Shown here: positions 34,546 through 46,775 of the stretch, piece after piece
How positions within the stretch are numbered: the stretch's first letter is position 1
Layout of the letters: every line of letters begins with the position of its first letter
From: Serripes groenlandicus
Taxonomy: Eukaryota; Mollusca; Bivalvia; Cardiida; Cardiidae
Reading direction: 5' to 3'
Assembly (NCBI GenBank): GCA_031761405.1
Contig: JASEVX010000037.1
Location: 1,178,001-1,242,000 of the forward strand
DNA length: 64,000 nucleotides
Translations under genes and position numbers: made by a program
Notes under the pieces: model-generated
What the model saw: only the letters and a program-made list of their open reading frames with translations
What the model was told of the DNA's origin: nothing
Databases searched by the model: none

Positions 34546-35790
34546 AAGATTGGACAAGTTATTGGGCGGACAACATACTGGACGCCTCCCGCAAGCTAGA
34601 TTGATTTCTCTCGATATTGGCGGAAGCTCCCGATTTAAAGCCTCATCGTACGCTCTCCCGCTCAGGTAACGAAATCTCCCACCGAAACAGATGCTCGTAA
34701 TTTCAAGTTCAAAATCATCCAGTGGTGAAAAGCGATAACAACTTTCAGGGTAATGGTTTAAGTCTTGTATTATGTGAACTACCTGTAGTACACAGTAATG
34801 TGTACATTTATGACCCTTGGCTAATGTCAATTAGAGTGTGTTGATCTTTATACATGACAATCAACCTCTGATTAGTGGATTATCACACTTAGTCTGCCAG
34901 GCTGTGGTGAAGAAGATTCCTCTTCCTGTGAAAGAATTTCTAATAGAAACATACTTCCACTTCAATCACAGGTAGTGGAATTATCCTGACAAACTGTTGA
35001 TAATTTCAAATAATAGTGTAATTAATAGTGTTGAAAACATCATAGTAAAAGAATAAGTTGCATCCATTTCTCATTTTGTCACAATGCTATCAAAAGTTGT
35101 TTGCTGCAGATATTTAAAAATTCTGCAAATAGTTAAGGGTTAAATAATTGCGAGTCATTTTCTGCAAATCCTTTTTTCCCCAAGAAATAAACCACGTCAT
35201 ACAAAAAGGACCTTTTTGGGAGGGGGTCTCTACAACCAGCCACAATTTATCAGTCTGATCAGGTTATTTTGTGTTATCCATCTACGGTAGTCGCACTTTG
35301 ACTCTGCATGGAAAGAACAATGACTTTAATTAAACTGAGTAGTATGAAATATGTTTTTAACTTTCAATGATTTTTAAGGTGGATTTTCATTTGACGTGGC
35401 TAATTCTGCCCGAGATAATTAGGTCAGGTCAAATAATTACGTCATTATTATTTTAGCTGAGAAAGGTTACATTCGAGTCCCCAATATATATTAGGCCTCT
35501 GAATAGTAAGGTATAGTAAAAAATGAAAAATGTTTTACGAAATTCCTGTCATATTTTCGAAATTGTAAAATATTATGAATATTAAGATGAATAAAGATTC
35601 TGACTGTTATAGCTACTATTAGACAGCAGAAATTTGAAAACGGCAAAGACAGCCTGTACTGAGTATAATTGATTGATTGCTGTATAGCGTTAAAGCCTCT
35701 TCTACTTGTGAAAGCTTGTGATGTCACTGCTTTAAAATCTCATGCGCTGATAGTGCCTATTGAAAGTAGTAAACAGAGCTTCCCAAATCC
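34546..35790. other. No supported gene
   Basis: A 98-codon minus frame at 34534-34830 lies in a CGGGAG-rich patch of unknown origin; a P repeat remnant is at 35025-35145. Nothing else. Confidence 0.4.
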
Positions 35791-35892
35791 TTATATGACC
35801 TTAAAACCCTATGTTGTGGGTACTCAAACGAATGTTCTCATTGAGACGATTCTTTTGAGTACCCACACCATAGGGTTAAATAGTGTCATAAG
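35791..35892. repeat. Inverted repeat, 29-bp arms
   Basis: 35805-35833 pairs with 35849-35877 with two mismatches (GTGGGTACTCAAA / TTTGAGTACCCAC), loop 15 nt. Weaker pairing extends to TGAC..GTCA. No shared core with the other foldbacks. Confidence 0.75.
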
Positions 35893-36555
35893 AGAGTTAT
35901 TGTTGGAAAAGACCAGTTTACTCCTCCTTATCTAGACCTCTGAGTAAATGTCTTTGGTGATCTCAGTGCTTTAAAGTTTCATGTGCTGTTTTTTTTATGA
36001 CTAGTTCTTAACATATATACATATTTGTTGTTATAATACTGACATCTTTCCATGAATAAAATTGAAGTAATAAATTAATAAATGATTATAAAATATTCTT
36101 TTCAATAAACAAATTATTACCTCCCTTGACCTGCTTGATTTGACCCAATTTTAGCATCAAATGAAAAGTATTGTGACCTATCGCAGAAAATCTTGCCGCG
36201 AAAAAAGCTCACTCTTTGGGACTCCAATCTCCCTACAAAAAATACCAAATCTCCCTATTTGGCTTCAGGAAAATATCACATGTCTGAACTGTGAGGCTGT
36301 ACGCCGCAGGTAAGCTGAAAGAGGGTCACCAAGTAACATTTCTACAAAATTATTTGAAAATCTGCTGAACACTTTCAGAGAAGAAGATTTTTTAAGTTTT
36401 TACTATGGTCATATAAGGCAAAATAGCCCGGCCCTCTAGCAGCCATGTTTTTTCGACCAATCAACATTGCTTGAAGGAATCTAATAGAGGGTCAGCCAAT
36501 AAACATTTCTACAAAGTTATTTAAAAACCGGCTGAACACTTTCGGAGAAAAAGAG

Positions 36556-36586
36556 TCGAGTCCCGGTAGCTCAGTCGGTAACGGAG
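36556..36586 (+). mobile_element. SINE head stub
   Basis: The first ~30 bp of the same SINE (CGAGTCCCGGTAGCTCAG) at the same position of the preceding tandem unit as the full copy at 36931. The rest is missing and the host unit resumes at GGAGGAGAAGATT. Confidence 0.65.
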
Positions 36587-36930
36587 GAGAAGATTTTTAA
36601 AGTTTTCTCTTTAGCCATATAAGGCAAAATAGCCCCACCCTCTGGTGGCCATGTTTTTTTACCAATCAACATGGCTTAAAGGAAGCTGAAAGAGGGTCAC
36701 CCAAGTAACATGTCTACAAAATTATTTGAAAATCCTCTGAACAATTTCAGAGGAAAGATTGTTTAAGTTTTTACTATGGTCATATAAGGCAAAATAGCCC
36801 CGCCCTCTGGCTGCCATGTTTTTCGACCAATCAACATTGCTTGAAGGAATCTGATAGAGGGTCAGCCTATGAACATCTTTACAAAGTTATTTAAAAACCG
36901 GCTAAACACTTTCGGAGAAAAGGACTCGAG

Positions 36931-37209
36931 TCCCGGTAGCTCAGTCGGTTACGACGTGGGCTGTCAATCCAGGGATTGTGAGTTCGAATCCTGGCTCGGC
37001 CAACTTTCTTTCCGACGTTTGACAAAAGTCTTTGCGACATGCGTAATTCGTCTTCCACGAATGGGCTTAGTCTATGTGGAAAGCAGCCAGTTGCTTGGGA
37101 AGATTGTTGTGTGGAGAACTGGTGTGAGAAAACCAGGAAACACATGAGTAGGTGAACTGGCCGCCGTGATATGACTGAGAAATTGTTAAAAACGGCGTTA
37201 AACCTCAAA
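36931..37209 (+). mobile_element. SINE with tRNA-Asp-like head
   Basis: The head TCCCGGTAGCTCAGTCGG and GAGTTCGAATCC form A and B boxes, and the anticodon loop CTGTCAA would read GTC. The body contains AACTTTCTTTCCGACG and the tail AACGGCGTTAAACC. It lies inside a tandem-cored element. Confidence 0.8.
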
Positions 37210-37670
37210 TTTAGATGGATCAAAATAATTTGAAGGAATTTAAGAGAGGACATTGAGAGGATGCTTCCTATGAAGTTTAAACCAAATTGGCCAAGTAGTT
37301 AGGGAGAAGAAGTTGTTTAAAGGAAAAGGGTAACGCACGCACGACGGACAATTCGCCATGACATAAGCTCGACTGGCTTTCAGCCAGTGGAGCTAAAAAA
37401 AATGAAGAAGATATGTTTAATTCTCAAAATCCTCCAAAATTCATGGTTTTTACCCCCCAAAAAGGTAAAACTCATTAGCTACAACATACCACGTCATGAA
37501 GAGTATAAGATATAACTATGACTGAAGTTTGAAAACCCTAGCACTTGTACTTTTTGAGGAAATGTAAAAATAAAAGAAAATACAAGAATTTTTTTACCCA
37601 AAAACGTGTTTGATATGTTGAAGTACTTTATTTATGAAATGAGTGTGCACATTTTGAAATCAATCTAACA

Positions 37671-38728
37671 AACAAGAGGGACATGAGGCCCTGGATCGCT
37701 TATCTGAGAATGTTTTTTTTAAGAAATAACTCTTTCAGCGCCAATGGCAATATCATCAAGACAAACTTTCTGACAAAATTTCAAGCTGCTCAAGTCAAAA
37801 ATGCAATCTCTAGTGTTAACAAGATTTTTATACAATATGGCCTAGTGACCTAGTTTTTGACCTGACCAAATCCATATTTGATTTTGCCTATATATCTTCA
37901 AGACAAATATTCTGACAAAGATTCAAAATGACCCATAATTGAACTTGGCCTAGATATGATCAAGACAAACTTTCTAACAAAGTTTCAACAGGCTCAAGTT
38001 TAAAATGCGACTTTCAGAGTGTTAACAAGATTTTCCTTAAATTAAGCCTTGTTACCTTGTTTTTGACCAAACATGACCTATATTTGAGTTTGGCCTAGAA
38101 ATCACTAAGACAAACATTCTGACAAAGTTTCAACATGCTCAAGCTAAAATGGGGCTTCCAGAGTGTTAACAAGATTGTTCATGAATTTGACATAATGACC
38201 TAGTTTTGGACCGAACATGACCCAGTTTCGAATTTGCTCAAGCCAAAAATGTTGCTTCCAGAGTGTTAACAAGATTTTCCTTAAATTTGACCTAGTGACT
38301 TAGTTTTTAACCGGCCATGATCCAGTTTCGAACTTGGCCTAAATATCACTAAGACAAACATTCTGACAAAGTTTAAACATGCTCCAGCAAAAATGTGTCT
38401 TACATTGTGTTTTTAGTTCAATCCAGTTTTAAACTCGGCCTAGATACTACTTAGACAAACATTCTGACAAAGTTTCAACATGCTCAAGCCAAAAATGTGG
38501 CTTCCAGAGTGTTAACAAGATTTTCTTTAAATTTGATCTAGTGACCTATTTTTTGATCCCACATGACCCAGTTTCGAACTTGGCCTAGAGTTGATGGAGA
38601 TATATGTTCTGATAAACTTTCATAAATATTGGATGCAAAATGTTGCCTCTAGAGTGTTAACAAGCAAATGTTGACGACGGATGACAAACGACGGACAAAA
38701 GGCGACAAAATGCGATCACAAAAATGAA
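37671..38728 (+). mobile_element. Tandem-cored element lacking the tail hairpin
   Basis: Head AACAAGAGGGACATGAGGCC; ~130-bp units; ends CGACGGACAAAAGGCGAC and GCGATCACAAAAATGA. 37399-37670 before it is partly repeated at 38722-38831. Confidence 0.75.
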
Positions 38729-38831
38729 GAAAGTATGTTTGATTCTCAAAATACACCAAAATTAAAGAATTATAAGATATAACTATGACTGAAGTTTGAA
38801 AACCCTAGCACTTGTATTTTGAGAAAATGTA

Positions 38832-39724
38832 AAACAAGAGGGCCTTGAAGCCCTGGAATCGCTCACCTGAGAATGGGCTATTTAAGACTTAACTCTTTCA
38901 GTGCCAATGGCAATATCATCAAGACAAACTTTCTGACAAAATTTCAAGCTGCTCATGTCAACAAGATTTTCCTTAAATTTGGCCTTGTTACCTAGTTTTT
39001 GACCCAACATGACCCATATTCGAACTTGACCTATATTTCACTAAAAACTAATTTTTCGACATAGTTTTAACATGCTCAAGCCAAAAATGTGGCTTCCAGA
39101 GTGTTAACAAGATTTTCCTTAAATTTGGCCTAGTGACCTAGTTTTTGATCGGACATGACCCATATTCGAACTTGGCCTAGAAAAATATTCTGACAAATTT
39201 TCAACATGCTCAAGTTAAAGTGCGGATTCAAGAGTATTAACAAGATTTTTATTAAATTTGGCCTAGTGACCTACATTTTGACCCGACATGACCCATATTC
39301 GAACTTGGCTTAGATATCATCAAGACAAACTTTCTGGTAAAGTTTAAAATGGGGCTTCCAGAGTGTTAACAAGATTTTCCTTCAATTTGGCCTAGTGACC
39401 TATATTCGAACTTGGCCTAGATATCACAAAGACAAATATTCTGACAAAGTTTCAACATGCTCAAGCCAGAAATGCGGCTTCAAGAGTGTTAACAAGATTT
39501 TCATTAAATTTGGCCTAGTGACCTAGTTTTTGACTCGACATGACTCATATTCGAACTTGGCCTAGGTTTGCTGAAGATATATGTTTTGCTAAACTTTCAT
39601 GAGGATTGGATGCAAAATTTTGCCTCTAGCGTCTTAACAAGCAAATGTTGACGACGGACGACGGACGACGAACGACAGACGACAGACGACGGACAAAAGG
39701 CAATCACAAAAACTGAGCTAAAAA
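38832..39724 (+). mobile_element. Tandem-cored element
   Basis: Head AACAAGAGGGCCTTGAAGCC, units GCTTCCAGAGTGTTAACAAG, ACGACGG tract, shortened tail AACTGAGCTAAAA. Confidence 0.8.
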
Positions 39725-39760
39725 TGAAACTCTAACTTTCAGCTTTAAACACAAAGCACA

Positions 39761-40808
39761 AACAAGAGGGCCATGATGGCCCTGGATCGCTCACATTAAT
39801 TATACAATGTAATGCAATGCAAAACACATCAAGACAATTATTCTGAATGCAACCTCCACAGTATTAACAAGATTTTCCTTCATTTGGCCTAGTGATCTAT
39901 AATTTGTTTACCTAATATGACCCATATTACAACATGGAGTAGATATTATCAAGACAAAAACTTGACCTAGATATCATTCAGCTAAATATTCTGACCAAAT
40001 TTCAAGCCGCTGAAGCAAAACATGCGGCTTCTACAGAGTTAACAAGATGTTCCCTCAATTTGGCCTAGTGACCTAGTTTCTGACCCAATATGACCCATAT
40101 TTAAACTAGACCTAGATATGTTAAAGATAAACATTCCGACAAAGTGATGAGCAATAATTGCGGCCTCTGGAGCGTTAAAAAGATTTTCCTTCAATTTCCT
40201 TCAATTTGACCTAGTGACCTAGTTTCTGACCCAATATGACCCATATTTAAACTTGATCTACATATCATCAAAAGAAACATTCTGATAAAGTCTCAACATG
40301 TTCAAGTTAAAAATGTGGCTTATACAGTGTTAACAAGATTTCCATATTCGAACTAGACCTAGATATTTGTAAGATAAACATTCTGACAAAATTTCAAATT
40401 GCTGAAGCAAACATTGCGGTCTCTGGACTGTTAAAAAGATTTTCCTTCAATTTGACCTAGTGACCTACTTTTTGACCCAACATGACCAACATATCATCAA
40501 GACAAACATTCTGATAAAGTTTAAACATACTCAAGTTGAAAATGTGGCCTCCAGAGTGTTAACAAGATTTACCTTCAATTTGACCTAGTGACCTAGTTAT
40601 TGACCTCATATGGCCCAGTTTCGAACATGTCTAAGATTTGATAAAGATGAATGTTCTGATTGACTTTCATGACGATTGGATACAAAATGTAGCCTGTAGA
40701 GTGTTAAACAGCTCAAATGTTGACGACGCACGACACACAATGGACGGACGCCAGACAAAATGTGATCACAATAGCTCACCTTGCACTTCGTGCATAGGTG
40801 AGCTAAAA
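39761..40808 (+). mobile_element. Tandem-cored element, complete
   Basis: Head AACAAGAGGGCCATGATGGC; units TGACCTAGTGACCTAG; tail CTCACCTTGCACTTCGTGCA and TAGGTGAGCTAA. Confidence 0.82.
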
Positions 40809-40821
40809 AAACAAGACATTA

Positions 40822-40862
40822 AACAAGAGGGCCATGATGGCCCTATATCGTCTCTAGTATGA
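40822..40862 (+). mobile_element. Orphan element head
   Basis: AACAAGAGGGCCATGATGGC followed by unrelated DNA; no tail within several kb. Confidence 0.6.
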
Positions 40863-41126
40863 GAGAGAATCGAGTTACAATTATAATGTAGGGAAGGTAT
40901 ACCTGTATATAATGGCCATTTTTTATCGTTTTTCAAGTTCGTTATTGGTTTATGTGTGTTATTATTGATACATCCTATTTAATTGTATCCGTTATAATGT
41001 CTATGACAAATTGCTTACTACTAGTATCAATTGATACTCATATTTATTCTTTTGCACATTGCTGAGGTATCACTATTAATTCATTTTGTTAATTCAAGAA
41101 TAAAACATGCTATTACACCTTGCTAA

Positions 41127-41390
41127 GAGTCAGCTAAGAGCATTGATTCGAGTGTAAGATTCACTGCCACCTCGCAAAAGGCCTATGAAGCAGCCATTAA
41201 GATTGTTCCGGAGAAATTCATCTTTTGTCGGAAGAGCTCATCTAACCTAGTGATCCGTGATAGTTTCAACAACAAAGATCTCATTTTCAACTTTGTGAAA
41301 ATGACAATACTTCTATCTCCTTATACGCTGGACTTATACCTTGATATTACCTATTTTAATGTTATTACTACTAATCAACAGAATGAATAA
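41127..41390 (+). other. Open frame of 87 codons, unidentified
   Basis: Open from just after an in-frame TAA to TAA at 41388 with no early ATG, so it is missed by start-based ORF calls. The translation contains SVRFTATSQKAYEAAIKIVP and EKFIFCRKSSSNLVIRD. Composition is less AT-rich than the flanks and codon third positions are mixed, as in coding DNA. A GT at AACTTT|GTGAAA could be a donor. It could be an exon or a piece of a retroelement protein; I do not recognise the family. A (CTA)n microsatellite follows. Confidence 0.3.
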
Positions 41391-41469
41391 CATCAATTCA
41401 AACAACTATATCTAAACATATTGTGTGGACTTCGTTATAAAAGGATACTACAACTACAACTGTTTCTGA

Positions 41470-41511
<42 letters not shown>
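41470..41511. repeat. (CTA)n microsatellite
   Basis: About fourteen ACT/CTA triplets. The 700 bp after it are AT-rich without a recognised feature. Confidence 0.9.
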
Positions 41512-42219
41512 AATTACTGATGCTGCTACTTCTACTGACGATTCGCCGTGTATAATTCCATTTCAACACGAGTTCAAATTATTCCGGATACTACGCAGTG
41601 CTAAGAAATACAAAACTGTTGGATCGGTATTAATCATAGTACTGTTTGGAGAAATATTCATATTGTTATTGACTATTTCATGTTCAATGTTATCATGTTG
41701 TTATCCCTACTTATTCAGTACAACTATGTTAATACGGTGTTCATTTAATCGTTTCTTTTAAATTACAAATATTCAATTTACTTAAATTGGTAAAGGACTA
41801 CTGTTTTCATGTACTATACATGTTTGATTTCATCTGACGAATATCTAGGTAGAATTCCTTATATAAATAACATGGAAAGGTGTAAAGATATAATCAACTA
41901 GCTTTCTCTGTGACACGGTAACTACACTGCATATTTTGACAGGCGTAATTAAACTGTTCATAGAGTTGGATATCTGACCAATAATTAATGGACTAACTTC
42001 CCTAAGGCAGTTAGGCAGTTAGGTAGTTAATATAAATAGGATTGTGATCATATGAAAAGTAGCCATTTTGGTGGCCGTGTGTCTGGGACATGTACTGATG
42101 AGAGTAGCCTCTTCTGGCTGGGCTTTTGGGACATGTACATCTCGTAATAAACAAGTTAAAATGTTTTATGAGTTGTTACTTTGTTATAATTATGAAAAGA
42201 TTATGACAAAAGGAGAAAT

Positions 42220-42850
42220 TTACCGGTAAATGGTATACACTGTCTTTCAGACGACTATTGAGATTAAAATCATAATCAACAAGTTGTTCTTCGGACACCC
42301 CGTGCCATTTAACTTACATATCAAGACAATCTGTAACGTTTTCGTAAAATATGAGTTCCATGTTAAATACTACTGGACGGTGGGATGAGACATTAATACA
42401 ATAATCGTCCAGAATCATACACTATTTGATTTAATATGAAAGCTCATCATAAACAATGACATGATCGATCAGATATAAAGATATGCTTGAGTCTGCACCG
42501 GAACACATTTGTGATTTTAAACAGATTGACAATATATGTTACAATGCGGAACCCCTCCCGTCAATTGGCTTAATAAAGGTGTAACCGTTCAAATGCGCAT
42601 TAAAATCGCCCATCAGTATGACTCCGCCCCTTTGTGAATACTAACTAATCAAATCATGCAAAATCTCCAAATGCTCACGATAACGACTAATACTGTGATT
42701 AAAGCTCGGCAGATATACCTGTATGAGGTACATGTAGGAATCACGTGACATGTTATAATAGGGCATTACCGGCGGTCGTATAATACTAGGAAATCCGACC
42801 ACGGTATCTACAATTGAACCTGTGTATAAGGACCACACAAGGAAAGACAA
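42220..42850 (-). pseudogene. LINE endonuclease (EEP) remnant
   Basis: The minus strand reads IQVYLPSFNHSISRYREHLE, then HDLIS, a stop, and GGVILMGDFNAHLNG, the GDFN box of AP-type LINE endonucleases. Further on MILDDYCINVSSHRPVV is the terminal S-x-H-R-P motif, followed by VKWHGVSEEQLVDYDFNLN. Stops and one or more frameshifts interrupt it. The reverse transcriptase part is not adjacent, so this is a fragment. Confidence 0.72.
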
Positions 42851-43004
42851 TAATCTGAACAGTCTGGTCCTTAACCACAGGTGGTCTTATTTGCAAGGTG
42901 TTTGTTGCAGAACATGATTAATTGTGATACTAGAAAAGTGGTTGTCATAGACAGGGAATTGCTAGTCCAAGGTAGTCTTAAGCACATTGTCAAACTTTTT
43001 GCCT

Positions 43005-44520
43005 AGATGTTTTCAAAATAACATGCTGCAGATCTGTTATATGTGGGGAAAATGGTGAAGGGCTATATTATATGAAAAACAAAGGCTTACAATATCTTGA
43101 GAATTGTAAGAAAAAGAAATTAATGCAGAATTGAAAATGTGGTTGGAATTAGAGGATTTGCTAGGTTAGCAGCATTTCTATTTTATTGATGTTTTTCAAA
43201 ATATGTTTCAACAGAGGCATCCCTATGTGTTGAGAAAGAATCAGGTTATGTCGAAAAGAATACTTTTTTAGCTTAACTATTTCCCGCATACAGACGTATT
43301 TTGACGCCTCTACGGCAGACATATTTTGACATATTTTGAAAACATTGTGATGAAAGGAGAAATTTCTAATAATAATTTCTCCTTTTGCCACAATGTTTTC
43401 AACTTTATTCTATGCTCATATTCTCATTTAAGGAGATTTTCAATATATTGTTGATGATTTTAAAGTTGTTTAATGCAGATTTGTGTCACAAATATTAACT
43501 TAAAGTAGAACTTTAGAGTACTATAATATTTATTATAAAAACTTCAAGTCAATATTTTGTTTACCATTTCCTTAAAAACATATGCATTCTAATGCCTCTG
43601 CAGCAGACGACTTTTGAAAACATTGTGACAAAGGGATAAATTGCTCATGATGAATTTTTCCTTTTGCTACAATGTTTTCTAGTTTATGTCCATGAATTAT
43701 ACCTTCATTTAGCGAGATGTTGCATTTTTACCTATATGTTTTCAACGTCATGTGCTGCAGATTTGTTGTATGTGGGGAAAGGCAACTAGTTTTGAATTGT
43801 TCAACCAGTACATGAAAATTTACTTGAATTCGTATCTCAAACTGTAAATTTATAGCTTTAGATTAAGAATAAGAGTCCTTTTTTTTTTACAAACATTTAA
43901 AGTAATTTTTTTGTTAATTTAATAAGCAAAGATATAAACGAAATCTTTAAATTCTGTTAAGAACATTTATAGTACATTTTAAGACACTATTTTGTTAACT
44001 CTTTTCCCACATACAACAAATCTGCAACAATTGATTGAATGATTGATTTATTGGGGTTTGACGGCGTTTTCAACAATTTTATAGTCATATCACGGCGACC
44101 AGTTCACCTACTCATATGATTCCTGGATTTCACACACCAGTACACCACACAACATACTTTCTAAGCAAGTGAATGCTTTTCCGCATAGACAGTTAAACAA
44201 ACCTTTGGTGAAAGACGAATGCCGCATGTCACAGTGACTTTTGTCAAACGTCGGAAAGAATGGCCGAGCTGGGATTCGAACTCACAAACCCTGGAATGAC
44301 AGCCCGCGTCGCTACCGACTGAGCTACAGGCAAATCTGCAACAAATGACTTTCAAAGCATTTGCCGGTATTCAAAAATAAGGAAAACTCTATATTATTGA
44401 AAGAACAATAATACTTATAATTGAATAAAGTTGAAAACAATTCTACTTTTGCCACAATGTTTTAAAAAAATATTTGCTGCAGAGGTGCCAGAAAGTGTCT
44501 GTTTCTAGGAAAGGATTACA
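43005..44520. repeat. P repeats, one split by a SINE
   Basis: Pieces at 43005-43060, 43270-43495, 43570-43785 and 43990-44520; the last is interrupted at 44031-44330. Confidence 0.7.
44031..44330 (-). mobile_element. Full 300-bp SINE with 14-bp target duplication
   Basis: The minus strand has A-box TAGCTCAGTCGGTAGCG, B-box GAGTTCGAATCC and the tail ending in AACCCCAATAAATC. CAAATCTGCAACAA is duplicated at 44017-44030 and 44331-44344. The target is a P repeat. Confidence 0.85.
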
Positions 44521-44659
44521 CTAAGAACTAGTTTCAATTTGTATTGGAAAATATATTTTGATGTTAAATATAAATGTTGGTTCTCTTCAGGTGAATAATC
44601 AATTTCTAGAATTAGTTGTTATTTAGATGTCGTATTACGAGAACATTAATCTTAAACCT

Positions 44660-45580
44660 TTAACACCTGGCATTCAGATGCATCTACAACGGATGACTGT
44701 TGAAAACATTGTGGCAAAAGGAGCAATTGCTCAATATTGGCAATTTCTCCTTTTGATACAGAGTTTTCAACACAATTCAATAATAATACTATCATTTAAA
44801 GAGCTTTTTAATGTTTTTGCCTAGACAATTTCAAAGTTGTCTGCGGCAGAATTGTTGTATTTTGGAAAGGTTTATTTTGTAACATTTGGTATGATAATGA
44901 GTTACTGACTGTCTTAAAGCATATTCTATAGCTGCCTGCTTGAAAACATTTTAGGAAAAATATGACGTATCTAGAAAACTGCATCGATACATTTGGCAAT
45001 GTTGTCAAAATTCCTCTTTATCAGAAGAAGGGCAGATATGTTTATGTTTTCATGCATTTCAATAGGTATTTTATTTAAGAATAAAACCTATTTTAGACAG
45101 TACTCATTGTTATAAGATTATAATTGAAATAGTTTCCTCACATGATACATTGTTAAATCGAATGACTTTTAACATATAACATGTTTCGATATATTTTCAC
45201 AAAATAAGATTTAATAATATGTTGTATTTTATTAAGTAGACACAAGTGTTTAACTGTCAAATTTATAATTTGATGCATATAAAGAATTGATATAGAATGA
45301 ACATAATCCTGATTGACTTCATCATTAACCCTTGGTCCCTTTCTCTTAAACATATCACAAAGATAAGATATTAAGCACTTTTCTACTAAGGACAAATATG
45401 TAGTCTTAACTTTGTAAACATCTAATTAAAAAATGAAAAAACTCTATAAATTTGAATAAGATATAACAAATTGTAGTGAAAGAAGAAATTGCTCATGATG
45501 AGATATTTCATTTTTTACTATATTTTTAAATTCGTCTGCTCTTAACACATCAAAATGTGTCTGCAAGTGGGAAATGCTTA
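44660..45580. repeat. Two P repeats
   Basis: 44660-44875 (CATTGTGGCAAAAGGAGC) and 45325-45580 (diverged), separated by AT-rich DNA. Confidence 0.6.
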
Positions 45581-45802
45581 ATATTATTTGTAGTCATCAA
45601 GTCAATGTAATATGTTCTACTGAGCAATGAAGTCACTAGTTACTGCCAAGATATTAAAACAAAACTAACTATTTTTGAAATAATGGTGAATTCAATCTGC
45701 AATCGAGGTTTGGGGCATATATGAATACAGAGAGGTAGATAAACAACACATTAATGGTTATGAGCAATTGCTCGAAGTACCTAGCAAACACCAAACGCAG
45801 CT

Positions 45803-46206
45803 GTGTATAGCCAGCTTAGACATTACACGTACTATATATTAGGTAAAGAAAGATCAATTATGTACTGGCTTAAGATCATGAATAAACAAGATTCCGTAGT
45901 TCATAAAGCTTATTTGAAACAAGTAGATTATTATTTTGAAAATAGCAGGAGCGCTAAGTTAATAATAGCAATTAATAACTTAGGTAACAATTACCGTTTA
46001 CAAAATTACAATACACAACTTAATTACAAAAGCATGTTAAAACAACGCAGAAGAGAGAATTATATACACTTATTTTGTTATAGAATGTTTAAAACTGAAT
46101 TCCAATTCAGAAACTACCTACTTATTACAACAAACAAATTTCCACAAAAACTATTATCAAGATTAAGACTTCCTCTCATCATCTGGAAATCGAAAAGGCG
46201 CTTTCA
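45803..46206 (+). pseudogene. LINE ORF2 C-terminal fragment
   Basis: An open frame of about 130 residues with RSIMYWLKIMNKQDSVVHKA, a basic, Tyr/Asn-rich stretch and CYRMFKTEFQFRNYLL. This resembles the region after the reverse transcriptase in CR1/L2-like LINEs (a YW-x-L-x(10)-KxAY pattern, then a C..EFHF-like end). The frame continues into a P repeat from 46207, so the last 27 residues of the open frame are not LINE. Assignment rests on pattern only. Confidence 0.5.
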
Positions 46207-46360
46207 GGTGTCTATACAGCAGACAACTTTTGAAAACATTGTGGAAATAGGAATGATTTTTAACCTTATGAAACTACCCTTTCGATAATACAGAGATTTT
46301 TCCTATCTTTGCCTTAATGTTTTCAAAGTCGTCTACTGTAGAACTTTTTCACGTGGTAAA
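46207..46360. repeat. P repeat
   Basis: CAGCAGACAACTTTTGAAAA to AAAGTCGTCTACTGTAGAAC. Confidence 0.6.
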
Positions 46361-46410
46361 TGGCGAGAATATATGACTAACGATATGATAATTATAATGC
46401 ATAATATTAT

Positions 46411-46545
46411 AGGTCATTGCATCAATATGGGAAAATATTGTGTTGGACGAGTTCCTTCGGCTGAGTTGCCCGAGCTTGCGAGGGCAGAACTCTGCCGAAG
46501 GAACGAGTCCCAACACAATAGATTCCCATAATCATGCAATAACCT
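46411..46545. mobile_element. Second foldback element of the same core
   Basis: ~50-bp arms with few mismatches around TTGCCCGAGCTTGCGAGGG. The ends are AGGTCATTG and CAATAACCT. Core and ends match the element at 3091; the arm segment between them does not. Confidence 0.82.
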
Positions 46546-46684
46546 TTTTATTGTATGATTTGATATTGGCTATTTAAAATGTGTCGTTTTGTTTGTTTTA
46601 AACACGTCACACTATTAGAAAATTAACAGTCGTTTTGGATTGTTTAGATAATTAAACATTAACGATGTTATATCGCGCAATTAT

Positions 46685-46775
46685 ACTCTCCTTTACGCTG
46701 GTTGCTAAGGTCGCGGAAAATATAATGTACGAGCCGCCATTGTTGTCGACCCGAAATTGGAATCGTCGACACAAT
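46685..46775. promoter_or_regulatory. CpG-rich promoter-like patch
   Basis: Contains GGTTGCTAAGG, TCGCGGAAAA, GAGCCGCCATTGTTG (YY1-like) and paired GTCGAC sites in otherwise AT-rich DNA. The words TTAGCAAC and AACAATGGCGG recur at the left end of the 5.1-kb segment (57335-57390). No exon could be attached. Weak. Confidence 0.25.

Larger units (their letters stand above)
36308..37398 (+). mobile_element. Tandem-cored element with SINE and SINE stub
   Basis: ~240-bp higher-order units (CGACCAATCAACATTGCTTG), tail ACATAAGCTCGACTGGCTTT and CAGCCAGTGGAGCTAAA. No head was found; it starts within a unit. Confidence 0.75.

Noticed and set aside
34534..34830. 98-codon minus frame (FGGRFRYLSGRAYDEALNRE)
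   Set aside because: CGGGAG words recur through it and no family fits; a repeat-derived frame is likelier than a gene.
36931..37005. tRNA-Asp gene
   Set aside because: Good A and B boxes, but it is joined to a SINE body and tail and the acceptor stem does not close.
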